64,000 nt of DNA, taken from an uncultured Phycisphaerales bacterium (GTDB lineage: Bacteria; Planctomycetota; Phycisphaerae; Sedimentisphaerales; Anaerobacaceae). The stretch lies in assembly GCA_937927975.1 (NCBI GenBank), contig CALEZT010000073.1, positions 25,202 to 89,201 of the forward strand. The letters are read 5' to 3'. Of the stretch, positions 6,999 to 15,797 are shown in pieces (within the stretch, counting starts at the first letter, position 1; each line of letters starts with the position of its first letter). A model generated the notes under the pieces. The model did not search any database. It saw nothing but the letters and a program-made list of their open reading frames with translations, and was not told the origin of the DNA. Both the position numbers and the translations under genes were made by a program.

Positions 6999-9900
6999 CT
7001 ACTTCAGGGTTACGTCCAGGTATGCGGAGTGGCGGCCGTAGGTTTCGTAGAAGGGCTTGAGGTCCGCGTCGTCGATACGGAATTGCAGGGTGGCGGGATC
7101 GCCCTGGATGGATCTGCCCAGGTCGGCGGCGTCCAGGGTCACCGGACGCCAGTCGGACCTGGAGGCCGGCTCCTGCACCGCCAGGAGGACCGGGCCGTAG
7201 AAGAGGCTCGCGATGTTGGGCTGGTCCATGACCGGGCACAGATAGAAGGCAAACGGCATCCGCACTTCGATCGTGTCGCCGTCGTTCCAGGCGCGGCCCA
7301 GGGTCAGGTACGTCCCCGGCGAGGCCTGGACCGCCTGGTCCTTGCCGTTGATCCGCACGAAGAAGCCTCGTCTGGCCCAGTGCGGCACGCGGACCTTGAG
7401 GTCGAATTCGCCGCCGCCGGCGATCGAGAGCGTGGTGGTGTCCGCGTAGGGGAAGCTGGTCCGCTGGCGGAGTACGACGTTACGCTGACGCCAGGAGAGG
7501 GTGCTGGGGACGTAGAGGTTGACGTACAGGGCCTTGTCGTCCCTGCTGCGGAAGTAGATGGAGTCCTGGAGCTTGGTGCTGCTCTCGAGGGCGGTGCCAT
7601 TGCAGCAGGTGAAGTCGGTCATCTGGGCGTTGCCGAACTGCTTGCGGGCGCCGGGATTGAGCGGGACATGGTAGGTGTTGCCCGCGTTGTTCTCCGCGAC
7701 GGAGGCCAGGATGTGGTTGTACAGGGCCTGCTCGTAGTAGTCCATGTACTTGGCGTCCTGATCGAACAGGAAGAGCTGGCGGCTTAGCTTGAGCAGATTG
7801 TAGGTGGCGCAAGTCTCGTTCTGGCCGCCGTTGGCGAAACCGTTGGCGAAGAGCGTGTTGGGCTGGGCGGTGAAGCACTCGGCGTTGTTGGGGTTCTTGG
7901 CGCCTGCGACGCCTCCGATGCTGTACGTGTAGCTGTGGTTGCAGATCTCCCAGAAGTTGGACGCGATCTGATAGTACTGGACGTCCTGGACGCCTCGGTA
8001 GGTCTCCAGGGCGCCGGTGATCTGCGGGATGTGCTGGTTGGCGTGTTTGCCGCGGAGGGTGTCGACGTTGCGGGCCAGGCCGTGGGTGTGCTCGGCGTCG
8101 CCGAAGAAGAAGCTGATGTTGTCGAAGAGCCGGGCGCAGTCGAGGAATCGCCGGTCGCCGGTGAGGCGGCTGAGGCGCGCCAGGACTTCGTTCATGCCGC
8201 CGTATTCGCCTGCGATGTAGCGGTTCCACATGCTGATCCGGGTCTCCGTGGGCACGGCCTGGAGTCTGGCGTGCACCCAGAGGCCCATGCCCTCGGCGAT
8301 GCGCAGGGCTTTTTCGTTGCCGCCGACCTCGTAGCAGTCCAGCAGGCCCGCGAGGATTTTGTGCAGGGTGTAGTAGGGGGCCCAGATCTGGGTGTCCCTG
8401 CCGCCGTAGGTGGCTCCTTTTTCGAGCATGATGAACTGGTCGGGCGGGTAGGCGCTGATGAAGCCGACGCCCCAGTTCCAGTAATCGGTTCGGATGCCCT
8501 GCGTGCTCAGGTTGGAGTCGTAGCCTTCCTTGCCCGGTCCCGGCGGGACCTTCGTCGGATCGGCGTTGCACTCGCCGCCTTCCCTGGTGGGCCTGCCCGA
8601 CTTCCGGGACAGGTCATACAGCGTGTCGATCATGATGTTCATCTTCTGCAGAAAGACCGCTTGCAGGTCCTTGTCGTAGGCGGCGCCGGCGTAGGCCTGG
8701 GCGATGGCGGAGAGGTAGTGACCGCTGGCATGGCCGCGCAGTCGAGTCGTCTGGCTGTCCCAGCCGCCGAGGCGTCGGACCCCTTCGGGCTGGGGCTGGC
8801 CGAAGGCCTCGCGGAAGTTGTAGAGGAAGCTGTTGGGATCAGTCTTGGCCAGACTCTGGATGAATTTATCCCGGTTCTTGATGAACGGGGTGTCGCGCCC
8901 GCTCTGGTCCTGGTTGAGCATGACCTGGCCCAGGGGGAAGGGCTCCAGGTCCTGCCGCGGCCCGTCGTCGGCTTTCTGGGGTGCGACCTTCACAGTCACG
9001 CGGGCCTTGGGCTCGAACTTCGTGCCGGTCACGACACCGGAGACCGTGTAGACGCCGGGCTGGCGAACTTGGTTGTTGTCCGCAGGCGAGGGCCAGATGA
9101 CCCGAACCAGCGGGCCTTTGGCGCCGTCGCGGTACGCGCCGGGGACGTAATAAGGCAGGCGCGGCAGCGTGCCGACGATCGTCTCTGCCGTGATATCGGG
9201 CACGTCGATCAGGTCCGATGCACCGGGCAGGGCTGCGGCTGTTGCCGCAGAAGATGCTGTCTGAGCGGAAGACGCCGCGGCCGATGTTCCTGTCTCCACC
9301 TTTTCTCCGCCGGACAAGGCGTTGTCTCGAATCGTGGCCACCTGCCGGCCCGTCAGGGCGATGCTGTAGAGGCGGACGTCGTGGATCATGGCGTTGAGAT
9401 CGGGATCGGTATCGTATGCGGACTTGCCGATGGAGAGACGGTTGGCGGAGGCGTTCTCCTGGTTGAGGATCTGCTCCAGGCTCAGATCCACGCCTGTGGC
9501 GTGTCCGACCCTGACTCCGTCGGCGTAGGTGCTCAGGGTCTTCTTCGTGGCATCCAGGACCACGGCCAGATGCACCCAGCGGCCCGTGGCGACCCCGGGA
9601 GACGCCGGTCCCATCTCTTGCGTCCAGCCTGTGGCGGTGATGCGCGCGCGATAGCCTTCGGATGCGTCTTCGCCGATCGGGGTGCAGAAGAAATTGCGTG
9701 TGGCGTCCTGGCCGAAGTCGAAAAACCGCTGCCATGGCTGGGAGGCGTCTCTGAGCAAGACCCAGCCTGTGACGCTGATGCTGTCGGCGCCGATCAGGGC
9801 TTTTCCTGGGATCTGGACGTGACCGCCGTTGTCGCCTCCCGGCAACGACAGGACTTGTCCGAACTGGGCGTCCTGAACGTAGCCCGCCTTCGTTCCGTGC

Positions 9901-10094
9901 AGGGAAGCGTGGAGGGTGTTCCTGGATGCGTCCTCGACATTGCCCTTGAAGACGTAGCGTGCGATCAAAGCGGTCTCGCCGATTCCGTCCAGGAACTGAT
10001 CCCCGCCCGTCTGGGCAAAGGCCGGAGTCAGGCACAAGCCAAGGCAAACGAGGAACATCACCGCGGGAACCCATGACATCGAACGTCGCTGCAT
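6999..10094 (-). CDS. Secreted LamG-GH127 protein, probable beta-L-arabinofuranosidase
   Basis: 1031 residues, exported. A signal peptide ending AFAQ (residues 1-26) is followed by a LamG/concanavalin-like domain (about 45-240), which usually binds glycans. A Ser/Ala-rich linker and a short beta domain come next, then a GH127 (DUF1680) catalytic region from about residue 400. GH127 enzymes use a zinc-bound cysteine nucleophile. The ligands appear present as E760 and C762 (NETCATYN) and C830-C831 (TCCNGT), matching the Glu-x-Cys and Cys-Cys pattern of the characterised Bifidobacterium enzyme. The start at 10094 has a GGAGG site; the frame is open to 10256. A likely role is release of L-arabinose or related sugars from plant or algal glycans. 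Substrate is inferred from family only. Confidence 0.9.
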   Translation of the reverse strand: MQRRSMSWVPAVMFLVCLGLCLTPAFAQTGGDQFLDGIGETALIARYVFKGNVEDASRNTLHASLHGTKAGYVQDAQFGQVLSLPGGDNGGHVQIPGKALIGADSISVTGWVLLRDASQPWQRFFDFGQDATRNFFCTPIGEDASEGYRARITATGWTQEMGPASPGVATGRWVHLAVVLDATKKTLSTYADGVRVGHATGVDLSLEQILNQENASANRLSIGKSAYDTDPDLNAMIHDVRLYSIALTGRQVATIRDNALSGGEKVETGTSAAASSAQTASSAATAAALPGASDLIDVPDITAETIVGTLPRLPYYVPGAYRDGAKGPLVRVIWPSPADNNQVRQPGVYTVSGVVTGTKFEPKARVTVKVAPQKADDGPRQDLEPFPLGQVMLNQDQSGRDTPFIKNRDKFIQSLAKTDPNSFLYNFREAFGQPQPEGVRRLGGWDSQTTRLRGHASGHYLSAIAQAYAGAAYDKDLQAVFLQKMNIMIDTLYDLSRKSGRPTREGGECNADPTKVPPGPGKEGYDSNLSTQGIRTDYWNWGVGFISAYPPDQFIMLEKGATYGGRDTQIWAPYYTLHKILAGLLDCYEVGGNEKALRIAEGMGLWVHARLQAVPTETRISMWNRYIAGEYGGMNEVLARLSRLTGDRRFLDCARLFDNISFFFGDAEHTHGLARNVDTLRGKHANQHIPQITGALETYRGVQDVQYYQIASNFWEICNHSYTYSIGGVAGAKNPNNAECFTAQPNTLFANGFANGGQNETCATYNLLKLSRQLFLFDQDAKYMDYYEQALYNHILASVAENNAGNTYHVPLNPGARKQFGNAQMTDFTCCNGTALESSTKLQDSIYFRSRDDKALYVNLYVPSTLSWRQRNVVLRQRTSFPYADTTTLSIAGGGEFDLKVRVPHWARRGFFVRINGKDQAVQASPGTYLTLGRAWNDGDTIEVRMPFAFYLCPVMDQPNIASLFYGPVLLAVQEPASRSDWRPVTLDAADLGRSIQGDPATLQFRIDDADLKPFYETYGRHSAYLDVTLK

Positions 10095-10138
10095 GTCCAA
10101 ACCTCCACGACCAAGAGAATCAAAAAGCGTCTGATTGG

Positions 10139-10167
10139 AGCATACAGCAGGCTCATGGCGAGGGCAA
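10139..10167 (-). promoter_or_regulatory. Candidate promoter of the LamG-GH127 gene
   Basis: On the minus strand TTGCCC (10162-10167), a 17-base spacer and TATGCT (10139-10144) lie about 45 bases before the start codon. Confidence 0.4.
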
Positions 10168-10355
10168 GCGTCGGGACGGTTCTGGTCGGATTGTGGTGAA
10201 TGAGCGACGTCATTCTGCTTTGAGAGGGAAGGACCGGATGAGCCAGCATCAGTCACACTCGCGGGGCTCTCGTTTCTAGGTCGGATGTTTCAATTGGCGT
10301 AGCAAGATTGTGCTATTTCGTGACTGTCTCCTGCCAAAATTGCGGAGACGAAGGC
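10168..10355. other. Divergent intergenic region between the GH127 gene and gcvT
   Basis: About 325 bases separate the two start codons (10094 and 10421). Apart from the two candidate promoters I see no gene. A glycine riboswitch was looked for upstream of gcvT and not found. Confidence 0.5.
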
Positions 10356-10383
10356 TTGACGAGCGGGCGATTTTGTCTATGCT
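10356..10383 (+). promoter_or_regulatory. Candidate promoter of the gcv operon
   Basis: TTGACG (10356-10361), a 16-base spacer and TATGCT (10378-10383). Transcription would start near 10390, which makes the ATG at 10394 an unlikely start and favours GTG 10421. Confidence 0.5.
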
Positions 10384-10420
10384 GACTGTTTTCATGCCTC
10401 GAATCGTAAGGAGTAGTGCC

Positions 10421-11716
10421 GTGCAGGGAAGTACGTCCCCAGGGCAGTTTGTCTTTGAAGAACGAGCCGGAGAGCCGGCGCCGAGCGTGCTGTACGACGA
10501 GCACGTCAAGCTGGCGGGCAAGTCGCACCTCGCGGCGTTTGCGGGCTATCTGATGCCGCTGTGGTATTCGTCAATTGCCGAGGAGCACCGGGCGGTCCGC
10601 CAGCACGCAGGCCTGTTCGATTGCACGCATATGGGCGTGCTGGAGGTCGCTGGACCGGATGCCGGCCTGTTTCTCGATGTCGTGAACACGAACAAGGTCC
10701 AGGATCTCAAGCTCGGCCGGGCCAAGTACGGCTACATCCTCGACGCCGCAGGCAACGTCCTGGACGACATCATCGTTTACCGTCGGGGCGAAACCAACTT
10801 CATGGTCGTGGTCAACGCGGCCAACGAGGCCAAGATCCGGTTCTACCTGCACGAACTCCAGCAGGGCCGGGCGGTCGTCGACACCGAGTCCTCTCCTTGG
10901 GCGGCCAAGTTGCCCAAGTTGAACGCGTCGATCCGGGACATGCGCGATCCCAACCGGTCCACGGACCGGCGGGCGGACCTGGCTTTGCAGGGGCCTGCGT
11001 CCTTCGACACGCTGGGCAGGCTCACCGACCCGTCGGCTGCCAAGCGGATCTCGGAACTCAAGAGCTTCGCGTTCGTCGAGGAAAAGGTCGGCGGGATCGA
11101 TTGCCTGATCTGCCGGACGGGATACACCGGGTCGAACGTCGGCGTCGAATTGTTCGTCGATCCGAAGGAGGCCCCTCGCCTGTGGAATCTGATCCTTGAA
11201 GCGGGCAAGCCGCTGGGCGTTCTGCCTTGCGGTCTGGGCTCTCGCGACAGCCTGCGGATTGAGGCGGGCCTTCCGCTCTATGGCCACGAGCTCGACGGTA
11301 AGTTCAATATCTCGCCATTCGAGGCCGGCTACGGCTGGGCGGTCAAGCTGGACAAGGAGTTCTTCATCGGCCAGGCCGCAATGCGTCGGGTGGCTGAGAC
11401 CTACGATATGGAGGTGGCGAGAGTCGAACTGTCCGCCGCGAAGGGCGTTCGCCCGATCCGCCAGGACGATCCGATGCTGGACGAGCAGGGCGAATGCGTC
11501 GGCTGGGTGCTCAGCGCCGCCAAGGCCGAGGACAAGCAGGTCGCCCTCGTCTACGTCGACCGCAAGGCCGCGGTCGAGGGCAAGAGCCTGGGCGTCTACT
11601 ACCTGGCTCGAAGCGCCAGCCAGGCCGAGCAGGGTCGCAAGCAGGCGGCGAAGAAGGGGCAGAAACTGGAAGCGGACCTCGCCGGGATTGTGGCGAGTCG
11701 ATTTGCGAAATATTGA
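10421..11716 (+). CDS. gcvT: Aminomethyltransferase, T protein of the glycine cleavage system
   Basis: Transfers the methylene group of aminomethyl-lipoyl-GcvH to tetrahydrofolate and releases ammonia. 431 residues, slightly longer than usual because of a basic Lys/Gln-rich tail. Family marks include YDEHVKLAGKSHLAAFAGYLMP near the N-terminus, FDCTHMG, and the RTGYTGSNVGVELF segment of the folate-binding part. The start chosen is GTG 10421, with TAAGGAG seven bases upstream; the frame opens at 10310 but a promoter-like element lies in that part. It is the first gene of gcvT-gcvH-gcvPA-gcvPB, with gcvH 15 bases downstream. Confidence 0.95.
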   Translation: MQGSTSPGQFVFEERAGEPAPSVLYDEHVKLAGKSHLAAFAGYLMPLWYSSIAEEHRAVRQHAGLFDCTHMGVLEVAGPDAGLFLDVVNTNKVQDLKLGRAKYGYILDAAGNVLDDIIVYRRGETNFMVVVNAANEAKIRFYLHELQQGRAVVDTESSPWAAKLPKLNASIRDMRDPNRSTDRRADLALQGPASFDTLGRLTDPSAAKRISELKSFAFVEEKVGGIDCLICRTGYTGSNVGVELFVDPKEAPRLWNLILEAGKPLGVLPCGLGSRDSLRIEAGLPLYGHELDGKFNISPFEAGYGWAVKLDKEFFIGQAAMRRVAETYDMEVARVELSAAKGVRPIRQDDPMLDEQGECVGWVLSAAKAEDKQVALVYVDRKAAVEGKSLGVYYLARSASQAEQGRKQAAKKGQKLEADLAGIVASRFAKY

Positions 11717-11731
11717 CAGGAGGTAGCAGGC

Positions 11732-12115
11732 ATGGCGGTTGCACAGGGTTTGCTGTACACGAAGGATCACGAGTGGGTACGGGTCGAGGGCGACACGGCC
11801 ATCGTGGGCATTACGGATTACGCCCAGGAGCAGTTGGGCGAGGTGGTGTTCGTCGAGTTGCCCAAGGCGGGCAAGGAGTTCGTCGCGCACAAGGAATTCG
11901 CGGTGGTCGAGAGCTCCAAGGCCGCCAGCGACGTGTTCTGTCCTGTCGCAGGCAGGGTGACGGAAGTCAACACGGAATTGGAGACGACGCCGGAACTGGT
12001 CAACAAGGACTGCTACGGCGAAGGCTGGCTCTGCAAGATCAAGATCGCGGACAAGAAGTCCCTCGACAGCTTGATGGATGCCAAGAAGTACGAAGAATAT
12101 CTGAAGACGCTCTGA
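11732..12115 (+). CDS. gcvH: Glycine cleavage system H protein
   Basis: Lipoyl carrier that shuttles the aminomethyl group between P, T and L proteins; 127 residues, the normal length. The lipoyl-lysine is K63 in the conserved ESSKAASD turn, with YAQEQLGEVVFVELP upstream and the expected CPVAGRVTEVN downstream. A GGAGGT ribosome site precedes ATG 11732. The next operon gene, gcvPA, starts 182 bases later, after a large palindrome. No L protein (lpd) gene is in the window. Confidence 0.97.
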   Translation: MAVAQGLLYTKDHEWVRVEGDTAIVGITDYAQEQLGEVVFVELPKAGKEFVAHKEFAVVESSKAASDVFCPVAGRVTEVNTELETTPELVNKDCYGEGWLCKIKIADKKSLDSLMDAKKYEEYLKTL

Positions 12116-12120
12116 GAAGC

Positions 12121-12277
12121 CGAAATCCGAATATCGAAATCCGAAATCCGAAACAAGCACGAATGACCGAAATTCAAATTTCAAAACGGCCCCTCCGATG
12201 GGGGACAGCGTTTTGATCATTTGGGTTTTCGTAATTCGGATTTGTTTCGGATTTCGGGTTTCGAGTTTCGAATTTCT
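12121..12277. repeat. Large imperfect palindrome between gcvH and gcvPA
   Basis: The left arm 12121-12188 and right arm 12209-12277 are inverted copies, about three quarters identical by eye over 68 bases, around a 20-base centre. Both arms contain CGAAATCCGAAAC-like words in tandem. The AT-rich, wordy composition differs sharply from the flanking genes, and no ORF is inside. It looks like an inserted dispersed repeat rather than ordinary spacer, and would form a long hairpin in the gcv transcript. Confidence 0.8.
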
Positions 12278-12297
12278 GATCTTGTGAAGGTACTGAT

Positions 12298-13629
12298 ATG
12301 GAGTTTATCCCCCACACGGCCGAGCAGCGCAAGGAGATGCTTGCGACGATCGGCCTTTCGATGGACGATCTCTTCGGCGACGTTCCGCCGGAGCTGATGG
12401 CCAAGTCGCTCAAGCTGCCCAAAGGGCTCAGCGAGCAGGAAGTCCGGGATCGCCTGGCCGATCTGGCGGGCAAGAACTCGATCGACCTGACGCTCTTCCT
12501 TGGCGGTGGGTTCTACGATCACTTCATCCCATCGGCGGTCTACTCGATCATCTCGCGAAGCGAGTTCTATACCGCGTATACGCCGTACCAGCCCGAGATT
12601 TCGCAGGGTACGCTCCAGGCGATCTACGAGTTCCAGTCGGCCATTTGCCGGCTCACGGAACTGGAGGTCTCCAACGCTTCGCTCTACGACGGCGGCACCG
12701 CCCTCTACGAAGCGATGATGATGGCCCTGCGGATCACCGACCGCAACAAGGTGATCGTGGACGACAGCGTCAATCCGATCTACCGCGTCATGCTGCACTC
12801 GTACACGCGGAACCTCCAGATCGAGCTCGAAGAGGCCCACTGCGAGGACGGGCTCGCGAACCGGTCCCAGATCCTCGACAAGCTCGACGACAAGACCGGC
12901 GCGGTCATCGTCCAGAACCCGAACTTCTTCGGCTGCATCGACGACCTCACGGACATCGCCCAGGCCGCCCACGAGAAGGGGGCTCTGCTGGTCGTGTCGT
13001 GCTACCCGATCTCGCTGGGCATCCTGAAGGCCCCCGGCGCGATGGGGGCGGACATCGTCACAGGCGAGGGCCAGAGCCTAGGAATCCCGATGTCCTTCGG
13101 CGGGCCGTACCTGGGCTTCATGGCCTCGCGCAAGGAGTACGTGCGAAAGATGCCCGGCCGGATCGTCGGCGAGACGACGGACCGCAAGGGCGATCGGGCG
13201 TTCGTCCTGACCCTCCAGGCCCGCGAGCAGCACATCCGCCGGGAGAAGGCCACGTCGAATATCTGTTCGAACGAGGCGCTCTGTGCCCTGACGGCTCTCG
13301 TGTACCTGTCGCTCTTGGGCAAGCAAGGGCTCAAGGAGACCGCTCAACGCTGTGCGGACAAGGCCAGCTACGCCTATCAGCGCCTGACCCAAATCCCCGG
13401 CGTCCAGCCGCACTTCAAGGCCAAGTGGTTCTTCAACGAGTTCGTGCTGGACCTGCCTTGCGACGCGTCCGACGTGGTCGCCAGGCTGATCGAGAAGGGC
13501 TTTGCCGCGGGATTCCCGCTGAGCCGCTACTACAAAGGAATGGAAAACTCGCTGCTGATCTGCGTCACCGAAAAGCGAACGAAGCAGCAAATCGGCATGT
13601 TGGCCGAGGCGCTGGAGAGTGTGCTATGA
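12298..13629 (+). CDS. gcvPA: Glycine dehydrogenase (decarboxylating) subunit 1
   Basis: N-terminal half of the two-subunit P protein, which decarboxylates glycine with PLP and passes the aminomethyl group to GcvH. 443 residues, normal for the split form. Typical segments are MEFIPHTAEQRKEMLATIG at the start, FYTAYTPYQPEISQGTLQAI, and YDGGTALYEAMMMA. This subunit lacks the PLP lysine, as expected. A GTGAAGG ribosome site precedes ATG 12298. Its stop overlaps the start of gcvPB (ATGA), which implies translational coupling. Confidence 0.96.
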   Translation: MEFIPHTAEQRKEMLATIGLSMDDLFGDVPPELMAKSLKLPKGLSEQEVRDRLADLAGKNSIDLTLFLGGGFYDHFIPSAVYSIISRSEFYTAYTPYQPEISQGTLQAIYEFQSAICRLTELEVSNASLYDGGTALYEAMMMALRITDRNKVIVDDSVNPIYRVMLHSYTRNLQIELEEAHCEDGLANRSQILDKLDDKTGAVIVQNPNFFGCIDDLTDIAQAAHEKGALLVVSCYPISLGILKAPGAMGADIVTGEGQSLGIPMSFGGPYLGFMASRKEYVRKMPGRIVGETTDRKGDRAFVLTLQAREQHIRREKATSNICSNEALCALTALVYLSLLGKQGLKETAQRCADKASYAYQRLTQIPGVQPHFKAKWFFNEFVLDLPCDASDVVARLIEKGFAAGFPLSRYYKGMENSLLICVTEKRTKQQIGMLAEALESVL

Positions 13630-15074
13630 AGCTGGTGTTTGAAAAAAGCGTTGCCGATCGGACGGGCGTTTTGCCGGGTCCGAGCGATGTGCCTGGAACG
13701 ATCCACATCCGCGAGAGCCTGCTGCGCGAGAAGCCGGCGGCGATGCCGGAACTGAGCGAGCTGAACGTGATCCGTCATTTCACGGAGCTGTCCCGCCGCA
13801 ACTACGGCGTCGATACGAACTTCTATCCGCTGGGCTCGTGTACGATGAAGTACAACCCGAAGGTCTGCGAGCGAATCGCCACGTACCCGGGCTTCGCGCA
13901 TCTGCACCCGCTGCTGCCGCAGCTTCGACGGGGCGGCATGCTCACCCAGGGCGCCCTGGCGATCCTGTACGAAATGGATCTGCTGCTCCGCGAGATCACC
14001 GCCATGGCCGGCTTCACGATGCAGCCCTTGGCCGGCGCACACGGCGAACTGACCGGCATGATGATCATGGCCGCGTACCATCGCGACAAAGGCAACAAGA
14101 AGAGCGTCATCCTGGCTCCCGACAGCGCCCATGGCACGAACCCCGCCAGCGCCGCCATTGCGGGCTATCGCGTGGTGTCCATTCCGAGCACCGACGAAGG
14201 AGACATGGACATCGACGCTCTGAAGGCGGCGTTGAACGACGAGGTCGCGGGCATCATGCTCACCTGTCCCAGCACGCTGGGCCTGTTCGATCCGCACATC
14301 AAGGAGATCTGCGATCTGGTCCACAGCGTAGACGGCCTGGCCTACTACGACGGTGCGAACCTCAACGCCATCGTGGGCAAGGCCCGGCCGGGCGATTTCG
14401 GCTTCGATATCGTGCACCTGAACCTGCACAAGACGTTTGCGACCCCCCACGGCGGAGGCGGCCCCGGCGCCGGACCGGTCGGCGTGAAGGAGAAGCTCCT
14501 GCCGTACCTGCCGATCTCGGTCGTGGTCAAACGTGACGACGGCACCTATACTCTCGAATACGACCGCCCGAAGTCCATCGGCTACATCGCGCCGTTCTAC
14601 GGCAATTTCGGCATCGTCCTGCGGGCCTACGTCTACGCGATGATGCTGGGAGGCGAGGGCCTCCGCCACGTCGCGGAGACCGCGGTCCTGAACGCCAACT
14701 ACGTCCGCGCCAGACTGCGAAAGCACTACAAACCTGCGGTCGATCGCGTCTGCAAGCACGAGTGCGTCTTCTCGACGACCGACAAGATGGCGGCCAACGG
14801 CGTCCACGCTCTGGACATCGCCAAGGCCCTGATCGATCGCGGCTTCCATCCGCCGACGGTCTATTTCCCGCTGACGGTGAAGGAAGCGATCATGATCGAG
14901 CCGACGGAGACCGAGAGCAAAGAAACGCTCGACGCCTTCATCGACGCCATGATCGAGCTCGCGGCCCAGGCCGAAAAGGACCCGGAGAAACTTAAGGCCG
15001 CCCCCATCAACGCGCCGATCTCAAGACCGGACGAAGTCGCGGCAGCCAAGAATCTCAAGATCGCGTGCCTGTGA
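13626..15074 (+). CDS. gcvPB: Glycine dehydrogenase (decarboxylating) subunit 2
   Basis: PLP-binding half of the split P protein, 482 residues. The Schiff-base lysine is K269 in LNLHKTFATPHGGGGPG, followed by the glycine-rich loop diagnostic of the family. Other landmarks are YPLGSCTMKYNPKV near residue 65 and HGELTGMMIM. The start ATG at 13626 overlaps the gcvPA stop by four bases. It is the last gene of the gcv operon; an inverted repeat at 15095-15166 lies just after its stop and could act as a transcript end. Confidence 0.96.
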   Translation: MKLVFEKSVADRTGVLPGPSDVPGTIHIRESLLREKPAAMPELSELNVIRHFTELSRRNYGVDTNFYPLGSCTMKYNPKVCERIATYPGFAHLHPLLPQLRRGGMLTQGALAILYEMDLLLREITAMAGFTMQPLAGAHGELTGMMIMAAYHRDKGNKKSVILAPDSAHGTNPASAAIAGYRVVSIPSTDEGDMDIDALKAALNDEVAGIMLTCPSTLGLFDPHIKEICDLVHSVDGLAYYDGANLNAIVGKARPGDFGFDIVHLNLHKTFATPHGGGGPGAGPVGVKEKLLPYLPISVVVKRDDGTYTLEYDRPKSIGYIAPFYGNFGIVLRAYVYAMMLGGEGLRHVAETAVLNANYVRARLRKHYKPAVDRVCKHECVFSTTDKMAANGVHALDIAKALIDRGFHPPTVYFPLTVKEAIMIEPTETESKETLDAFIDAMIELAAQAEKDPEKLKAAPINAPISRPDEVAAAKNLKIACL

Positions 15075-15094
15075 GCCGGATGGGAACGATTTGT

Positions 15095-15166
15095 TCTCAC
15101 ACAAAGCCACGAAGCCACAAAGGGGAGCGTTGAATTGAAGTGAGAACTTCGTGTCTTTGTGTGAGA
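15095..15166. repeat. Inverted repeat of the CACACAAAG type
   Basis: Arms 15095-15114 and 15147-15166 match 19 of 20 inverted, with TCTCACACAAAG at the outer ends and a 32-base loop. It lies between gcvPB and a decayed GxxExxY gene. Repeats with this wording often flank GxxExxY genes (recollection of genome annotations, not checked). Confidence 0.75.
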
Positions 15167-15178
15167 CATCTCCTATGG

Positions 15179-15344
15179 TTAATCGACGTAGCCGTTGAGA
15201 ACACGTGAGATGCCATCCTTCATTAACGCTTCGCCAAGGTTCAGAAGGTAGCCGAGCTTCTTTCCGCTGAGTCGCAGATGGGGCCTTGTGTGCCTTGGTC
15301 GCGGATTCCACCGACTTGAGTTCCGCGATCCCCTTCTCCCGCAT
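15179..15344 (-). pseudogene. GxxExxY-family protein, C-terminal remnant with a frameshift
   Basis: Two frames together spell the end of a GxxExxY protein, a PD-(D/E)XK-nuclease-like family of unknown role. The first piece, from about 15344, reads IAELKSVESATKAH. After a shift near 15270-15290 the other frame reads LSGKKLGYLLNLGEALMKDG and ends at the stop 15179-15181. The N-terminal half, including the GxxExxY motif itself, is missing. The gene is therefore truncated and frameshifted. The inverted repeat just downstream fits insertion and later decay of a small cassette. Confidence 0.7.
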
Positions 15345-15797
15345 TCAACCGGCGGCTTTTCTCAACTTCTTGACGTCGATCCGATCCTGGTCTCTGCCGC
15401 TGGTCTCTTTGGTCCGGATCAAGTCCTTCTTCGATATGAATGGGACGATCAGTCCTCCCACCTCCACTTGCTCCCGGTTCATCCAGGCGGCCTCGAACAT
15501 CACTCCGGGCAGGGACATCATGACGTCCAGTCGAAACGGAGGATTTCCCATCTGGTAGAAGTACCCCTCCTGTCTGAAATCGGCCGGGGTCATATTCTTC
15601 AACGGTGCACCGAACTCCTTCAGAGCGGCGAAGATCCCGTTTGCATTCTCCGCATCGGTGGCGATCCAGAGATCCAGGTCTTTTGTGAAACGCGGTTCGG
15701 TGTACTTCATGACCGCATAGCCACCGACCACGAGGTACCGGACTCTATGCTTTGCCAAAAGACTCAACAGTTCTCTGAAGTCTGGGCTCGTCAGCAT
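15345..15797 (-). CDS. Nucleotidyltransferase-fold protein (DUF6036/AbiEii-like)
   Basis: 150 residues. A minimal nucleotidyltransferase core is visible: the VVGGYAVMKY turn (residues 23-32), the metal-binding pair D40 and D42 in TKDLDLWI, and the third aspartate D91 in FRLDVMM. All three catalytic acids are present. Such proteins form two-gene modules with a small partner, and several are toxins that modify tRNA or the partner. The gene overlaps its upstream partner (15745-15942) by 53 bases on the same strand. That it is part of a toxin-antitoxin module is inference from architecture. Confidence 0.8.
   Translation of the reverse strand: MLTSPDFRELLSLLAKHRVRYLVVGGYAVMKYTEPRFTKDLDLWIATDAENANGIFAALKEFGAPLKNMTPADFRQEGYFYQMGNPPFRLDVMMSLPGVMFEAAWMNREQVEVGGLIVPFISKKDLIRTKETSGRDQDRIDVKKLRKAAG

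Noticed and set aside
7935..10076. 713-codon open frame antisense to the LamG-GH127 gene
   Set aside because: Val/Gly/Asp-rich shadow of a certain gene; no domain recognisable.
10168..10420. Glycine riboswitch before gcvT
   Set aside because: The conserved glycine aptamer cores were looked for and not found; the leader after the likely promoter is only about 30 bases.
10571..12220. 549-codon open frame antisense to gcvT and gcvH
   Set aside because: Spans two certain genes and part of the palindrome; composition is that of a reverse-frame shadow.
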